The translations under genes and the position numbers were made by a program. This document shows positions 8,398-17,521 of a stretch of 64,000 nt of DNA, piece after piece (position 1 is the first letter of the stretch; every line of letters starts with the position of its first letter). The DNA comes from Pseudomonas anguilliseptica (GTDB taxonomy: Bacteria > Pseudomonadota > Gammaproteobacteria > Pseudomonadales > Pseudomonadaceae), in the NCBI RefSeq assembly GCF_900105355.1, contig NZ_FNSC01000001.1:3224001-3288000 (forward strand). The letters run 5' to 3'. Below the pieces are notes generated by a model, which worked only from the letters and a program-made list of their open reading frames with translations, did not search any database and was not told the origin of the DNA.

Positions 8398-9129
8398 ATG
8401 AACAAATGGCTATACGTACTTGCGCTGTTTTTTTTGCCTTTTCTTGCTTACGCGCAAACTCTCAAAGCCGTGGGTGATCCTTGGCCGCCTTTCCTTGACC
8501 CCAACCATCCACACAAGGGCGTGGCGACTGAAATCGCTCAAGCTGCTTTCGCGACTCAGGGCTATACCGTCGAACTCAACTTCGTACCCTGGCAACGCGC
8601 CATAGACGGCGTGACTGAAGGCGAGTTCGACATCCTCATCGGCACCTGGAAAACCGCCGAGCGCGAGGGTTTTTTGCATTTCAGTAAGCCCTATGCGGCC
8701 AACGATCTGAAGCTGATTAAACGTAAAGGCGATGATTTCCAGTTCACCGACTTGGATAGCCTGAGCGGCAAAACCATCGGCACCGTGCGTGGTTATGGTT
8801 ATGGCGATGCATTCGAGAAAGCGAGCAACTTCAACCGTGAAGAAGCGGCCAATCTGATGCCCAGCGTGCAAAAGCTGGTAAACGGGCGTATCGACCTGAC
8901 CTTGGAAGATGAATTGGTGGCGCGAAGCCTGATCAGTAAGGAAAAGCCTGAGCTTCTGAGCGAAATCGAGTTCGTCTCGCCACCGCTGGCCAGTAATCTC
9001 TTGCACGTCACCGCCGGTCTGAAGAACCCTAACCACGAAGCGATCATCAGTGCCTTCGATAAGGGTTTGGAGATCATCAAAGCCAATGGCGAACTCGACG
9101 CGATTCTCAAACGCAATGGTATGAAGTAA
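8398..9129 (+). CDS. Periplasmic solute-binding protein (family 3, amino-acid type)
   Basis: A protein of 243 residues with a signal peptide of about 18 (MNKWLYVLALFFLPFLAYA, cut near AYA-QT). The mature part starts LKAVGDPWPPF, the usual beginning of bacterial extracellular solute-binding family 3 proteins, and continues with VPWQRAIDGVTEGEFDILIG and IGTVRGYGYGD. No ABC permease or ATPase gene is adjacent, so it is an orphan binding protein; it may work with a distant transporter or feed a receptor. I chose the ATG at 8398 because it gives the clean signal peptide; the frame is open upstream to 8155, into the IS5 end. IS5 copy 3 lies 170 bp upstream and may have changed its promoter. Confidence 0.88.
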   Translation: MNKWLYVLALFFLPFLAYAQTLKAVGDPWPPFLDPNHPHKGVATEIAQAAFATQGYTVELNFVPWQRAIDGVTEGEFDILIGTWKTAEREGFLHFSKPYAANDLKLIKRKGDDFQFTDLDSLSGKTIGTVRGYGYGDAFEKASNFNREEAANLMPSVQKLVNGRIDLTLEDELVARSLISKEKPELLSEIEFVSPPLASNLLHVTAGLKNPNHEAIISAFDKGLEIIKANGELDAILKRNGMK

Positions 9130-9280
9130 ATCGCGATTCTTTTATTGTCCAGAGCCGTCAGAAGGTCTGCGCGGGACGCCCCGAATACACGCCGTTGCAG
9201 GCCCTAGTTTACAAGGTGGCGGCTGCCTGTTCGTCGCCGTCGGTGTTAGGATCCTTCGCCTGATAGAAACAATAGGGGGC

Positions 9281-9314
9281 AGACCACGGTTTTCGGGAGT
9301 ATTAATCGTGGTCT
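9281..9314. repeat. Intergenic inverted repeat
   Basis: AGACCACG (9281-9288) and CGTGGTCT (9307-9314) form an 8-bp stem around an AT-rich loop and are followed by TCTCCCGTTTTC. A second repeat-like string, TTGGGCTTCGCTGCGCTCAA, follows at about 9353-9372. Both look like dispersed intergenic repeats and not gene parts. Confidence 0.5.
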
Positions 9315-9464
9315 GTCTCCCGTTTTCTTCACAACTCCGCACAACTCCATTGTTGGGCTTCGCTGCGCTCAACCACAACCTACGCGGCCACGCGCCATCA
9401 GCCTTGACTTGCTCGGGTGCCTTCCTTAGCGTGCCGTCTTCGTTGGTTTAAGCAGGATTCAGGC

Positions 9465-10160
9465 ATGAGCGCCGCCGATAACGTCAAACTCGAAGCCGGC
9501 TGGAAGGCCGCGTTGCATGCAGAATTCGAGAAGCCCTATATGCGTGATCTGGGCGATTTCCTGCGTAGCGAGAAAGCTGCCGGCAAGCAGATTTATCCGC
9601 CTGGCTCGCTGATCTTCAATGCGCTCAACTCCACGCCGCTGGCGCAGACCAAGGTGGTGGTGATTGGCCAGGATCCTTACCACGGGCCGGGGCAGGCTCA
9701 TGGGTTGTGCTTCTCGGTGCAGCCTGGGGTGAAGACGCCGCCGTCGCTGGTGAACATCTATAAAGAGCTCAAGCGCGACCTGAATATCGACATTCCCGAT
9801 CACGGCAACCTGCAGCATTGGGCGGAGCAGGGCGTGTTGCTGCTTAACACCTCGCTGACCGTGGAGCATGGCATTGCCGGCTCCCACGCCAAGATCGGCT
9901 GGCAGACGTTTACCGACAAGGTGATCGAGGTGGTCAGTCAGCAGCAGGAGCGTCTGGTGTTTTTGCTATGGGGCGCCCATGCACAGAGTAAGGAAAAACT
10001 GATCGATGTCAGCAAGCACCTGGTGCTGAAATCCGTTCACCCTTCGCCGCTGTCGGCGCACCGTGGCTTTATCGGCAACGGCCATTTCAGCCGCACCAAC
10101 AAATTCCTCCAGCAGCATGGGCTAAGTCCGATTGACTGGCGCCTGCCCGAGTCGGCTTAA
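9465..10160 (+). CDS. ung: Uracil-DNA glycosylase
   Basis: Removes uracil from DNA as the first step of base-excision repair in the cytoplasm. The 231-residue protein matches the family length. The catalytic water-activating motif [14 protein letters not shown] (Asp in GQDPYH) lies near residues 66-79, and the uracil-binding and intercalation loop [11 protein letters not shown] is near 192-202. I chose the ATG at 9465 ([14 protein letters not shown]); the frame is open a little further upstream without a better start. It converges on the following lipoprotein gene with a 4-bp overlap of the stop codons. Confidence 0.97.
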   Translation: MSAADNVKLEAGWKAALHAEFEKPYMRDLGDFLRSEKAAGKQIYPPGSLIFNALNSTPLAQTKVVVIGQDPYHGPGQAHGLCFSVQPGVKTPPSLVNIYKELKRDLNIDIPDHGNLQHWAEQGVLLLNTSLTVEHGIAGSHAKIGWQTFTDKVIEVVSQQQERLVFLLWGAHAQSKEKLIDVSKHLVLKSVHPSPLSAHRGFIGNGHFSRTNKFLQQHGLSPIDWRLPESA

Positions 10161-11023
10161 ACGCTGCACTGCTGCTCGGCCAGAACCCTGCGCAGGTCGC
10201 GCAGGCGGTGACTGAGGCGCTCGCGCTGCGCCTTATCGCTGCTGCTCAGCAGCTGGCTGAACAGCGTGGCCAACGCCTGGCGTGTGCGGCCATAACTGGC
10301 GCGGTATTCGTCGCTGTAGAAGCGCTCGCGTTGTTGCAGCAGCGGCGTCAGCCGCTCGGCGAAGTCGGTGCTATCGCGTTCGGCGACCACTTTGCGCAGT
10401 TCGGCTTGCCACAGCTGCCTATTCTCCAGCCACAGACGGTTCTGCTCACCGAGGCTGTTGGCCCAATCAGCAATATGTTCTGTCTGCACCTTATTCAGGC
10501 GGCCGAGCCAGGGCCGTAGGCGTTCCTGCATGCGCGTCTGGCGTTCGCTGATCTGGGTGGTCAGGGGCGGGTCGAGAAAGTCCTGGCGATCTTCCAGGTT
10601 GTCTTCATCCAGCGCCGTGTAGAGCTCGCTAACCTGCTGCTCGCTCAGGCCCTGCAGCAATTCGATAGCGGTGGGGGTGATCTCGATGCCGATGCGTTTG
10701 AGCGCGGCATCGAACTGGGCGAATTGTTCAAGCAGCTGAGCACTGTCTGGCTGCGGCTTGGCGAGGATGCTTTCGGTGGTGTGCAGCCAGTCGATATAGC
10801 GCGGCAGCTCGGCGCTGCAGTGCCACTGCAGATGTGTCTGTAAGCGGGGTTTTAGCCAGGCCTGTTGCTGGCTGTCGAGGTTCAGGTAATCGTTCAAGCG
10901 CCAGGGCAGCAGCCAGTCCAAGTTGCGATAGGCCAGGCCGGCACGGCTGCAGGCGCTGATCAGCAGGCTCAGGCAGAGCAACAGCAGCAGGGTTTTCACG
11001 GCAGGCCAACGCAATACGCTCAT
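10157..11023 (-). CDS. DUF6279-type lipoprotein of unknown function
   Basis: A 288-residue predicted lipoprotein: a hydrophobic signal sequence ends in the lipobox LISAC, so Cys25 would be acylated. The mature part is helical and rich in Leu, Gln and Arg, with no catalytic motif that I recognise. It resembles the DUF6279 family found next to ung in pseudomonads (from memory). It overlaps the end of ung by 4 bp tail to tail. The Shine-Dalgarno in front of the ATG at 11023 is weak. Confidence 0.75.
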   Translation of the reverse strand: MSVLRWPAVKTLLLLLCLSLLISACSRAGLAYRNLDWLLPWRLNDYLNLDSQQQAWLKPRLQTHLQWHCSAELPRYIDWLHTTESILAKPQPDSAQLLEQFAQFDAALKRIGIEITPTAIELLQGLSEQQVSELYTALDEDNLEDRQDFLDPPLTTQISERQTRMQERLRPWLGRLNKVQTEHIADWANSLGEQNRLWLENRQLWQAELRKVVAERDSTDFAERLTPLLQQRERFYSDEYRASYGRTRQALATLFSQLLSSSDKAQRERLSHRLRDLRRVLAEQQCSV

Positions 11024-11123
11024 GGAGGATGCCTCGGTGGTGAAGGCCTGAGGGTACGTCAGACGTGCCTGTGTGCGTTGCCGTAGACATATCTGTTAAA
11101 CAAAAACTGCCGGTTTGCAGGCA

Positions 11124-11148
11124 AAAAAGAGCCCGCACAAGGCGGGCT
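11124..11148 (-). terminator. Terminator of the leftward tct operon
   Basis: On the minus strand, AGCCCGC-CTTGT-GCGGGCT is followed by CTTTTTTGCC. It sits 23 bp beyond the stop codon of the AbrB-type permease and would end the opdH-tctCBA-abrB transcript. Confidence 0.8.
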
Positions 11149-11170
11149 AAACGTGGTCGCTAAAGTGCTT

Positions 11171-12193
11171 TCAGCTGCGTTGCCAAAGCCTGAATAACGG
11201 TTCGGCGAGAAACATCACCAGAAACAGCCGCAGCACCTGCAAGGCCGTGACCAGCGCCACCGAGAGGTGCAGGGCTTCAGCGGTCAGGCACAGTTCGGTG
11301 ATGCCGCCGGGCATCATGCCGAGCATCAGTGCACTCTGGTTTTCCCCGGCCAGCCAGCCCAGGCCTTGGCCCAACGCGGCGGCGGCGAGCAGGCAGAACA
11401 GCAGAATGCGTGCGAGAAAGCCCGGCGCACTGCGAAAGAAATTGCGATCGAAGTGACATCCCAGGGCGCAGCCGATCAGCCATTGACCGGTCTGGCCGAG
11501 GCCATTGGGCAAGCCCAGGTGCAGATCGAAGCTGACACTGGCTATGGCGCAGACAGTCAGCGGGCCAAGCATCCATGGGTTGGGTTGGCCCAAACGTCCC
11601 CATAGCCAAGCCAGCAGCGCGCCAGCCGGTAGCAGCACCGCCAACCAGGGCCAACTTACCGCTGCGGGTGCGGGCGGCGCGATGGGCGGCAGGCTCCAGG
11701 TGAAAATCGCCGGAACCAGCAGCACCACCAGCAGCAGACGCAGGCTATGGGCGGCCGCCACCTTGGCGGTTTCGGCGTTATGCCGTTGTGCCAGGTTGAC
11801 CATCTCGCTGGCACCACCCGGCATGCTGGCGAAGAACGCGGTGGCGCGATCCAGGCCGGCGCGGCGCAGCACGACAATACCGATCAGGCTGAGCAGCAGG
11901 GTGAGCAGGGCGCCGAGCAGAATCACGCCGAAGTGACTGAGCAGCTGGCTCAGTACTTCACTGGTGAAATGCAGGCCGATGGCGCTGGACACCAGCCATT
12001 GGCCGGTTTTGCGCCCCCCCGGCATTTCCGTGATCAGCCAGCCGCTGCAGCGGGCGGCGATCACCGCCAGCAGCGAGCCGATGATCCACGGCAAAGGCCA
12101 GCCGATCAGGCTGGCCAGATAGCCGCCTAACAAGCCGACCAGAGGAGTGGCCCACCAGCTTTGCCAGCCGGTGAGCGCAGACGACTTAGGCAT
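11171..12193 (-). CDS. AbrB-family membrane protein (putative transporter)
   Basis: A polytopic inner-membrane protein of 340 residues with about ten hydrophobic segments arranged as two similar halves. Each half has a Gly-rich MPGG motif: SMPGGASEMVNLAQRHN in the first and MMPGGITELCLTAEAL in the second. That internal duplication is typical of the AbrB/ammonia-monooxygenase-like permease family, whose substrate is unsettled. The ATG at 12193 overlaps the end of tctA by 8 nt, so the two are translationally coupled and it belongs to the tricarboxylate operon. An upstream in-frame codon at 12211 is less likely. Confidence 0.82.
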   Translation of the reverse strand: MPKSSALTGWQSWWATPLVGLLGGYLASLIGWPLPWIIGSLLAVIAARCSGWLITEMPGGRKTGQWLVSSAIGLHFTSEVLSQLLSHFGVILLGALLTLLLSLIGIVVLRRAGLDRATAFFASMPGGASEMVNLAQRHNAETAKVAAAHSLRLLLVVLLVPAIFTWSLPPIAPPAPAAVSWPWLAVLLPAGALLAWLWGRLGQPNPWMLGPLTVCAIASVSFDLHLGLPNGLGQTGQWLIGCALGCHFDRNFFRSAPGFLARILLFCLLAAAALGQGLGWLAGENQSALMLGMMPGGITELCLTAEALHLSVALVTALQVLRLFLVMFLAEPLFRLWQRS

Positions 12194-13694
12194 TGGCCAG
12201 TTGCGCCGCACGGCGCGAACGCCACCAGCGAATACCTGGCAGGCCGAGCATCAACGCAGTCAGTGCCCACAGGGTCAGGCTGATCGGGCTGCTCCAGAGG
12301 ATGCTCAGCTCGCCGGCGGAGATCGACAGGGCGCGGCGCAGGTTGTCTTCCATCAGTTCGCCGAGGACGAAGCCGAGGATCAGCGCCGACAGCGGGAAAT
12401 CCAGCTTGCGCAGGATGTAGCCGAATACGCCTAGGCCGATCATCAGTACCAGGTCGAAGGTGGTGCTGTGCACCGCGTAGACGCCGACCATGCTGATCAC
12501 GGTGATCGCCGGTACCAGCACCCAGTTGGGTACGCTGAGCATGCGGGCGAACAGGCCAACCAGAGGAATGTTCATCACCAGCAGGATCACGTTGCCGATA
12601 AACAGCGAGGCGATCAGGCCCCAGACCACATCCGGTTGCTGTTCGAACAGCAGTGGGCCAGGGGTGATGTTGTATAGGGTCAGTGCGCCGATCATCACTG
12701 CCGTGGTGCCCGAGCCCGGTACGCCGAGGGTCAGCATGGGGATCAGCGAGCCGCAGGCCGAGGCGTTGTTGGCCGCTTCCGGCGCCGCCAGGCCACGCAA
12801 GTCGCCGTCGCCGAACTTACCGTTCGGGCCGGCCATGCGCTTTTCCGTCATATAGGTCATGGCGCTGGCGATGGTCGCACCGGCACCCGGCAGCACACCG
12901 ATAACGAAGCCGGCTACAGCGCTGCGCACCATGGTCCAGAAGCTGAAGCAGAATTCCTTGAAGTTGAACAGCAGACGGCCGCTGGCCTTCACCGCTTTTT
13001 GGCCGTTGTGGGTTTTTTCCAGCATCAGCAGCACTTCACTGACGCTGAAGAAGCCGATCACCACGATGACGAACTGGATGCCGTCCGACAGGCTGACGCT
13101 GCCGAAGGTGAAGCGATACACGCCCGTGGTCGAGTCCACGCCAACGGTGGCCAGCGCCAGGCCGATCAGCGCGGCCATCAGGGTTTTCACCGGCTTGTCG
13201 CCGACCATGCCGCCGAGGCAGGCGATGGCGAAAATCATCAGCACGAAGTATTCGGCCGGGCCGAAGGCCACCGCCCACTTCGCCAGGATCGGGGCGAAGA
13301 GCACCACGCCACAGGTAGCGATGATGCTGCCGATAAACGAGCTGACGGCCGACAGCGACAGGGCGATCCCGGCCTTGCCCTGGCGAGCGAGTGGGTAGCC
13401 GTCGAGGGTGGTCATCACCGCAGCGGCGTCGCCGGGTACGTTGAGCAGAATCGCCGAGATACGTCCACCATACTCACAGCCCAGGTACACGGCGGCGAGC
13501 AGGATCAGTGCGGTTTCCGGCGACAGGCCGAGGGCGAAGGCCAGTGGCAGCAGCAGCGCCACGCCATTGATTGGGCCCAGGCCTGGGAGCAGGCCGACGA
13601 TGGTGCCGACAAAGGCACCGAACAAGGCTACCAGCAGGTTTTCCGGTCGGGTCGCGACTTCGAAGCCTTGCATCAAGAAATTCAGGGTTTCCAT
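12186..13694 (-). CDS. tctA: Tripartite tricarboxylate transporter, large permease TctA
   Basis: The 502-residue large membrane subunit of the TTT transporter, which moves citrate-type acids across the inner membrane using an ion gradient and a periplasmic receptor. The Gly/Pro-rich signature GLLPGLGPINGVALLLPLAF near residues 34-53 and the second copy-like VIGVLPGAGATIASAMTYM around 261 are both present, with about ten to twelve membrane helices. It lies 2 bp downstream of tctB and overlaps abrB, so it is the core of the operon. Confidence 0.95.
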   Translation of the reverse strand: METLNFLMQGFEVATRPENLLVALFGAFVGTIVGLLPGLGPINGVALLLPLAFALGLSPETALILLAAVYLGCEYGGRISAILLNVPGDAAAVMTTLDGYPLARQGKAGIALSLSAVSSFIGSIIATCGVVLFAPILAKWAVAFGPAEYFVLMIFAIACLGGMVGDKPVKTLMAALIGLALATVGVDSTTGVYRFTFGSVSLSDGIQFVIVVIGFFSVSEVLLMLEKTHNGQKAVKASGRLLFNFKEFCFSFWTMVRSAVAGFVIGVLPGAGATIASAMTYMTEKRMAGPNGKFGDGDLRGLAAPEAANNASACGSLIPMLTLGVPGSGTTAVMIGALTLYNITPGPLLFEQQPDVVWGLIASLFIGNVILLVMNIPLVGLFARMLSVPNWVLVPAITVISMVGVYAVHSTTFDLVLMIGLGVFGYILRKLDFPLSALILGFVLGELMEDNLRRALSISAGELSILWSSPISLTLWALTALMLGLPGIRWWRSRRAAQLANA

Positions 13695-13696
13695 TT

Positions 13697-14140
13697 TCAG
13701 CTCTCCACGAAGGCTTCGAACAGGCCGAGGGGCAGCGGCACATCCAGCAGGTAATCAAACAGGCCGTACAGCAGCACACCCATCAGTACGGCGCTGATGG
13801 CGCAGGGCAGTGGGCGACCGGTAAACAGCAGGCCAAGGGCGAAGGTGGCCAGCGTGGTGCTGATGACGAAACCGAGCACTTCGAACAGCAGCGCGTAAGC
13901 CAGCAGCGCCAATATGCACAGCACGGCGCGCACGGCAGCGCGGGTATTCAGCGTCTGCTCGAGCAAGCCGGGCTTGAAAACCAACCACAGGCTGCCAGCA
14001 GCCATCAGGATGAGCAGCAGTAACGGATAGGCGCGCGGCCCGACCGGGTCATAGGCGAAGGGTGCCTGGAAGCCCCAGGCGATGACGGCGAGAACGGCGC
14101 AAAACAGCAGCCAGCTCGCGGCGAACAGGCGAACGTACAT
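13697..14140 (-). CDS. tctB: Tripartite tricarboxylate transporter, small permease TctB
   Basis: The 147-residue small membrane subunit, four hydrophobic segments (about 7-24, 38-56, 73-91 and 112-135). TctB proteins are poorly conserved, so the call rests on size, topology and position between tctC and tctA. It forms the permease with TctA. Confidence 0.9.
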   Translation of the reverse strand: MYVRLFAASWLLFCAVLAVIAWGFQAPFAYDPVGPRAYPLLLLILMAAGSLWLVFKPGLLEQTLNTRAAVRAVLCILALLAYALLFEVLGFVISTTLATFALGLLFTGRPLPCAISAVLMGVLLYGLFDYLLDVPLPLGLFEAFVES

Positions 14141-14181
14141 GGCGGATTACCTAATCGAGGGTCAGGGAAAGACCGTGGAGC

Positions 14182-14259
14182 CGTAGGATGGGTTGAGCGC
14201 AGCGATACCCATCAATGGGGGCTGTGCGATGGGTATCGCGATGCTCAACCCAGCCTACG
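14182..14259. repeat. Long palindromic intergenic repeat between tctC and tctB
   Basis: CGTAGGATGGGTTGAGC at the left pairs with GCTCAACCCAGCCTACG at the right, and an inner pair GATACCCAT/ATGGGTATC lies between. This hairpin class is scattered between genes in pseudomonads (from memory). Placed inside the operon it could stabilise the upstream mRNA or attenuate tctBA relative to tctC, which would suit a binding protein needed in excess. Confidence 0.7.
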
Positions 14260-14276
14260 AATTGCGGCGTGGCCGC

Positions 14277-15254
14277 TTATTGCATCAGGCCGAACTCGCC
14301 AGCCAGCGCCTTGTATTCCTCAACTTGCTTGAAGACCAAGGTTTTCAGCTCGTCGCCCGTCACTGACAACGGCAGCAGGTCGCGCTGCTCGCGCAAGGTG
14401 GCGAAGTCTTCACGGGCAAGCAGGCTGTCGAACTGCTGTTTCCACCAGTTGTACTGCTGGTCGCTGACCTCTGGGCCCATATAGAAGCCGCGGATCACCG
14501 GCCAGGTGATGTCATAGCCCTGTTCCTTGGCGGTGGGGATGTCGGCCAGTTTGCCGGGCAGACGTTCATCGGACAGCACGGCGAGGATGCGTACTTTCTT
14601 CGCCGCCAGCTGCGGGGTGACTTCGCCAAGACCGCTGGAGGTGACCTGAACATGGCCGCCGAGCATGGCAGTGAGGGTTTCGCCGCCGCCTTCGAAGGCC
14701 ACGTAGCGCAGGTTTTTCGGGTCGATTCCGGCCAAGCGGGCGATCAGCGCGGTCTGCATCCAGTCCTGGCCGCCGATGGTGGCGCCAGCGCCGAAGACGA
14801 TGCTGCTTGGGTCTTTTTTCAGGGCCTGCACCAAGTCGTCCAGGCTCTGATACGGCGAGTCGGCACGTACGGTGATGGCGCCGTAATCGGTGCCTACGGC
14901 AGCCAGCCAGCGCACGCCGGTTTCGTCGTAACGGCCGAATTTGCCTTGCGCCAGGTTGAGCAGGGAGCCGCTGGAAAATGCGGTGATGGTGCCCGGATCA
15001 TCGGCACGCTGGGCGATCACCGCGTTATAGGCCACCGCGCCGACACCGCCGGGCATATAGGTGACGCGCATCGGTGCTTTTAGCAGGCCGCTGTCTTTCA
15101 GGCCGCTCTGCGCCAGCTTGCAGGTCAGGTCGAAGCCGCCGCCGGGCTTGGCCGGGGCGATGCATTCCGGGCGCTTGGGTTCGGCAGCCAGCAGTTGGCC
15201 GGCAAAGGCCATGCAGGCGGTGGCCAGGGCGATGCGGGTAAAGGCAGTTTTCAT
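14277..15254 (-). CDS. tctC: Tricarboxylate-binding periplasmic receptor TctC
   Basis: A 325-residue Bug/TctC-family periplasmic receptor with a signal peptide of about 23 residues (cut after QLLAA). The mature part begins PECIAPAKPGGGFDLTCKL, the conserved ligand-loop segment of the family, and has PTAKEQGYDITWPVIRG near residue 240. It captures the tricarboxylate that enters through OpdH and delivers it to TctAB. Its ATG lies 29 bp after the opdH stop, in the same leftward transcript. Confidence 0.94.
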   Translation of the reverse strand: MKTAFTRIALATACMAFAGQLLAAEPKRPECIAPAKPGGGFDLTCKLAQSGLKDSGLLKAPMRVTYMPGGVGAVAYNAVIAQRADDPGTITAFSSGSLLNLAQGKFGRYDETGVRWLAAVGTDYGAITVRADSPYQSLDDLVQALKKDPSSIVFGAGATIGGQDWMQTALIARLAGIDPKNLRYVAFEGGGETLTAMLGGHVQVTSSGLGEVTPQLAAKKVRILAVLSDERLPGKLADIPTAKEQGYDITWPVIRGFYMGPEVSDQQYNWWKQQFDSLLAREDFATLREQRDLLPLSVTGDELKTLVFKQVEEYKALAGEFGLMQ

Positions 15255-15283
15255 GGGGTATTCCTCTGAGCTCTTATTGTGGA

Positions 15284-16555
15284 TTACCAGATCGGCAGCG
15301 TGTAGCCGACGATGACGCGGTTCTCGTCCGCATCGCGGGCGAAATCGGATTTGAAGCTGGCGTTACGCAGGCGTACGTAGACATCTTTCAGTGGTCCGCT
15401 TTGCACCACGTACTTGACTTCGATGTCGCGTTCCCACTCGCCGCCGATGTCATCAGTGCCAGCGATTTGCGCGTCGCTGCCTTTGATGTAGCGGGTCATA
15501 AAGCTCAGGCCGGGCACGCCGAGCTTGCCGAAGTCGTAGTCGTAACGGGCCTGCCAGGAGCGCTCGTCGGCGTTGGCGAAGTCGTTGATCTGCACGAAGT
15601 TGACCAGGAACGGGTCGCTGCCATCGATGTAGGCATAACCGGTGTCGCCACTCATGTCCTGAAAGCCCAGGCCCAGTTTGTGACCGTGGATGGCGTAGCT
15701 GAGCATGGCGCCCACGGCGCGGTTGTCGATCTTGCCGGCATTGGATGCGCCGTTGTCCTTGCTCAGCATCAGGCGTATATCGGCGCTGAGGGTGCCGCTG
15801 CCCAGCGGTTGGCTGGCGAGCAGGCCGAAGAAGTGCTGGCGGTAGATATCGTTGAGGTCGGCGAAGTAGTAGCGGCCTTTGAGCTGCTGGTTGAAGCTGT
15901 AGTCGAAACCCATCAGGTCCAGATGATCTGCCGTGATACCGGCAGCGAAGCGACGGTTCTTGCTATTGAGGATCAGGTCTTCGGAGTTGGTCGAGGCGCG
16001 GTCGATCACCTTGTCCAGGCGTCCGCCGGTAAAAGTCAGGCCTTCGAGTTCGCTGGAGGTCAGCAGGCCGCCTTCGAACACCTGCGGCAGCAGGCGGCTG
16101 TCGCTGGCCTTGACCACGGGCAGTTCTGGAATGTGTGAGCCATAGCGCAGCTCGGTATTGGAGACCTTGACCTTGGCCGTCAGGCCCAGGCGGCCGAACT
16201 GATCTGGGGTGCCACCATCGTCCTGCACCGGGAGCAGGTCGGTGCCGGTGCGACCACCGCCGGAATCCAGTTTGACTCCAACCAGACCCAGGGCATCAAG
16301 GCCGAACCCCACGGTGCCTTCGGTGTAGCCGGACTGGACATCGAGCCAGAAACCCTGGCCCCATTCTTCACGCTTGTTTTGCTGGCTGCTGGTGCCTTCG
16401 CGGAAATCACGATTGAGGTAGATATTGGTGGTGGTCAGGCTGGCTTTGCTGTCAGCCACAAAATCGGCATGGGCAGCGGGGGCAAGCAGCGCGGCGGCGA
16501 TGGCCAGGCTAAGCAGGTGAGCAGGCGCAAGCGCCTGATGAGATGCAGTCGGCAT
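15284..16555 (-). CDS. opdH: OprD-family outer-membrane porin, probably OpdH
   Basis: A 423-residue porin with a signal peptide (cut near AAHA-DF) and a mature N-terminus FVADSKASLTTTNIYLNRDF, typical of OprD-family channels; the C-terminus GYTLPIW ends in an aromatic residue as outer-membrane barrels do. Its place at the head of the tctCBA operon and opposite tctDE is the context known for OpdH, a tricarboxylate (cis-aconitate/citrate) channel. I chose the ATG at 16555 because a GGAG lies 8 nt upstream and the signal peptide then starts cleanly. Confidence 0.9.
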   Translation of the reverse strand: MPTASHQALAPAHLLSLAIAAALLAPAAHADFVADSKASLTTTNIYLNRDFREGTSSQQNKREEWGQGFWLDVQSGYTEGTVGFGLDALGLVGVKLDSGGGRTGTDLLPVQDDGGTPDQFGRLGLTAKVKVSNTELRYGSHIPELPVVKASDSRLLPQVFEGGLLTSSELEGLTFTGGRLDKVIDRASTNSEDLILNSKNRRFAAGITADHLDLMGFDYSFNQQLKGRYYFADLNDIYRQHFFGLLASQPLGSGTLSADIRLMLSKDNGASNAGKIDNRAVGAMLSYAIHGHKLGLGFQDMSGDTGYAYIDGSDPFLVNFVQINDFANADERSWQARYDYDFGKLGVPGLSFMTRYIKGSDAQIAGTDDIGGEWERDIEVKYVVQSGPLKDVYVRLRNASFKSDFARDADENRVIVGYTLPIW

Positions 16556-16678
16556 CCTGTGGTCTCCATTGTTGTTTTTGTCACGACTGCGCACCACTGC
16601 GTCAGTCGTTCAGGTCGGTGGATCGAGCCACCTGAAACCGATGCTAGGGGGTCAAGCTTTCACCAGGCTTTCAGTTTG

Positions 16679-16736
16679 AAAAAACGCCTGGAGCGTTTTT
16701 TGACGTCGCGTGCGACGGCCCGCAGGGTGGCCGCCA
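16679..16736. repeat. Structured intergenic repeat, unit A
   Basis: A perfect 9-bp hairpin, AAAAAACGC (16679-16687), loop CTGGA, GCGTTTTTT (16693-16701), is followed by GCGACGGCCC and GGGTGGCCGCC. The same layout occurs in unit B at about 16740-16801 and, on the opposite strand, at about 49203-49282. It lies in the opdH/tctD divergent control region. Confidence 0.65.
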
Positions 16737-16739
16737 GGG

Positions 16740-16801
16740 ATGGCAGGCCACAAAGAAACGCCTGAGAGTTTTTCACGTCACCTGCGACGGCCCCCAGGGT
16801 G
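16740..16801. repeat. Structured intergenic repeat, unit B (decayed hairpin)
   Basis: Repeats the order of unit A, 74-75 bp further on: GGCAGGCCA, AAACGCCTGAGAGTTTTT, CACGTCACCTGCGACGGCCC, CAGGGT. The hairpin has lost most pairing (AAAC/GTTT around a CTGA loop), whereas the flanks are well kept. Confidence 0.6.
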
Positions 16802-16849
16802 CGCCGTTACACTGGGCGCATAACAACAAGTTCCTGGAGTGCTATTACC

Positions 16850-17521
16850 TTGCGAATCCTGCTGGTCGAGGACCATCTGCCCCTGGCTGAAAGCGTGGCT
16901 CAGGCCCTGCGTGGCATCGGGCTTAATGTGGACATGCTGCATGACGGCGTGGCGGCCGATCTGGCCCTGAGCAGCGAGGATTACGTCCTGGCGATTCTCG
17001 ATATCGGCCTGCCGCGCCTGGACGGCTTTCAGGTGCTGGCGCGTTTGCGTGAGCGCGGCAAGACCCTGCCGGTGCTGATGCTCACCGCCCGTGGCGAGGT
17101 CAAGGACCGCGTACATGGCCTCAACCTCGGTGCTGACGATTACCTGGCCAAACCCTTCGAATTGAGTGAGCTGGAGGCGCGGGTCAAGGCGCTGCTGCGG
17201 CGTACCGTGCTCGGTGGCGAACGCCAGCAGCGCTGCGGCAACCTGCTGTATGACCTGGACACCCGGCGTTTTACCCTGGCTGACGGCCTGCTGACTCTGA
17301 CCTCCCGCGAACAGGCGGTGCTGGAGGCGATGATTGCCCGACCCGGACGGGTGATGAGCAAGGAACAGTTGGCCGCTCAGGTGTTTGGCCTGGATGAGGA
17401 AGCCAGCAGCGACGCCATCGAAATCTACGTGCACCGCCTGCGCAAGAAGCTTGAAGGCGGCGGGGTACGCATCGTCACCTTCCGTGGCCTGGGCTATTTG
17501 TTGGAGGCAGTCGGTGACTGA
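16850..17521 (+). CDS. tctD: Response regulator TctD (OmpR family)
   Basis: A 223-residue DNA-binding response regulator. The receiver domain has acidic residues in LLVEDH, the phosphorylatable Asp near 51 (AILDIGLPRLDG) and Lys near 101 (YLAKPFE). The winged helix follows (about 125-220) with the VHRLRKKLEGGGVRIVTFRG segment. I chose the TTG at 16850 because it gives the family start (LRILLVEDH) with a GGAG 10 nt upstream; the next start, GTG at 16799, would add an unrelated leader. In pseudomonads TctD controls the opdH-tctCBA uptake genes; those genes are divergent here. Confidence 0.9.
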   Translation: MRILLVEDHLPLAESVAQALRGIGLNVDMLHDGVAADLALSSEDYVLAILDIGLPRLDGFQVLARLRERGKTLPVLMLTARGEVKDRVHGLNLGADDYLAKPFELSELEARVKALLRRTVLGGERQQRCGNLLYDLDTRRFTLADGLLTLTSREQAVLEAMIARPGRVMSKEQLAAQVFGLDEEASSDAIEIYVHRLRKKLEGGGVRIVTFRGLGYLLEAVGD

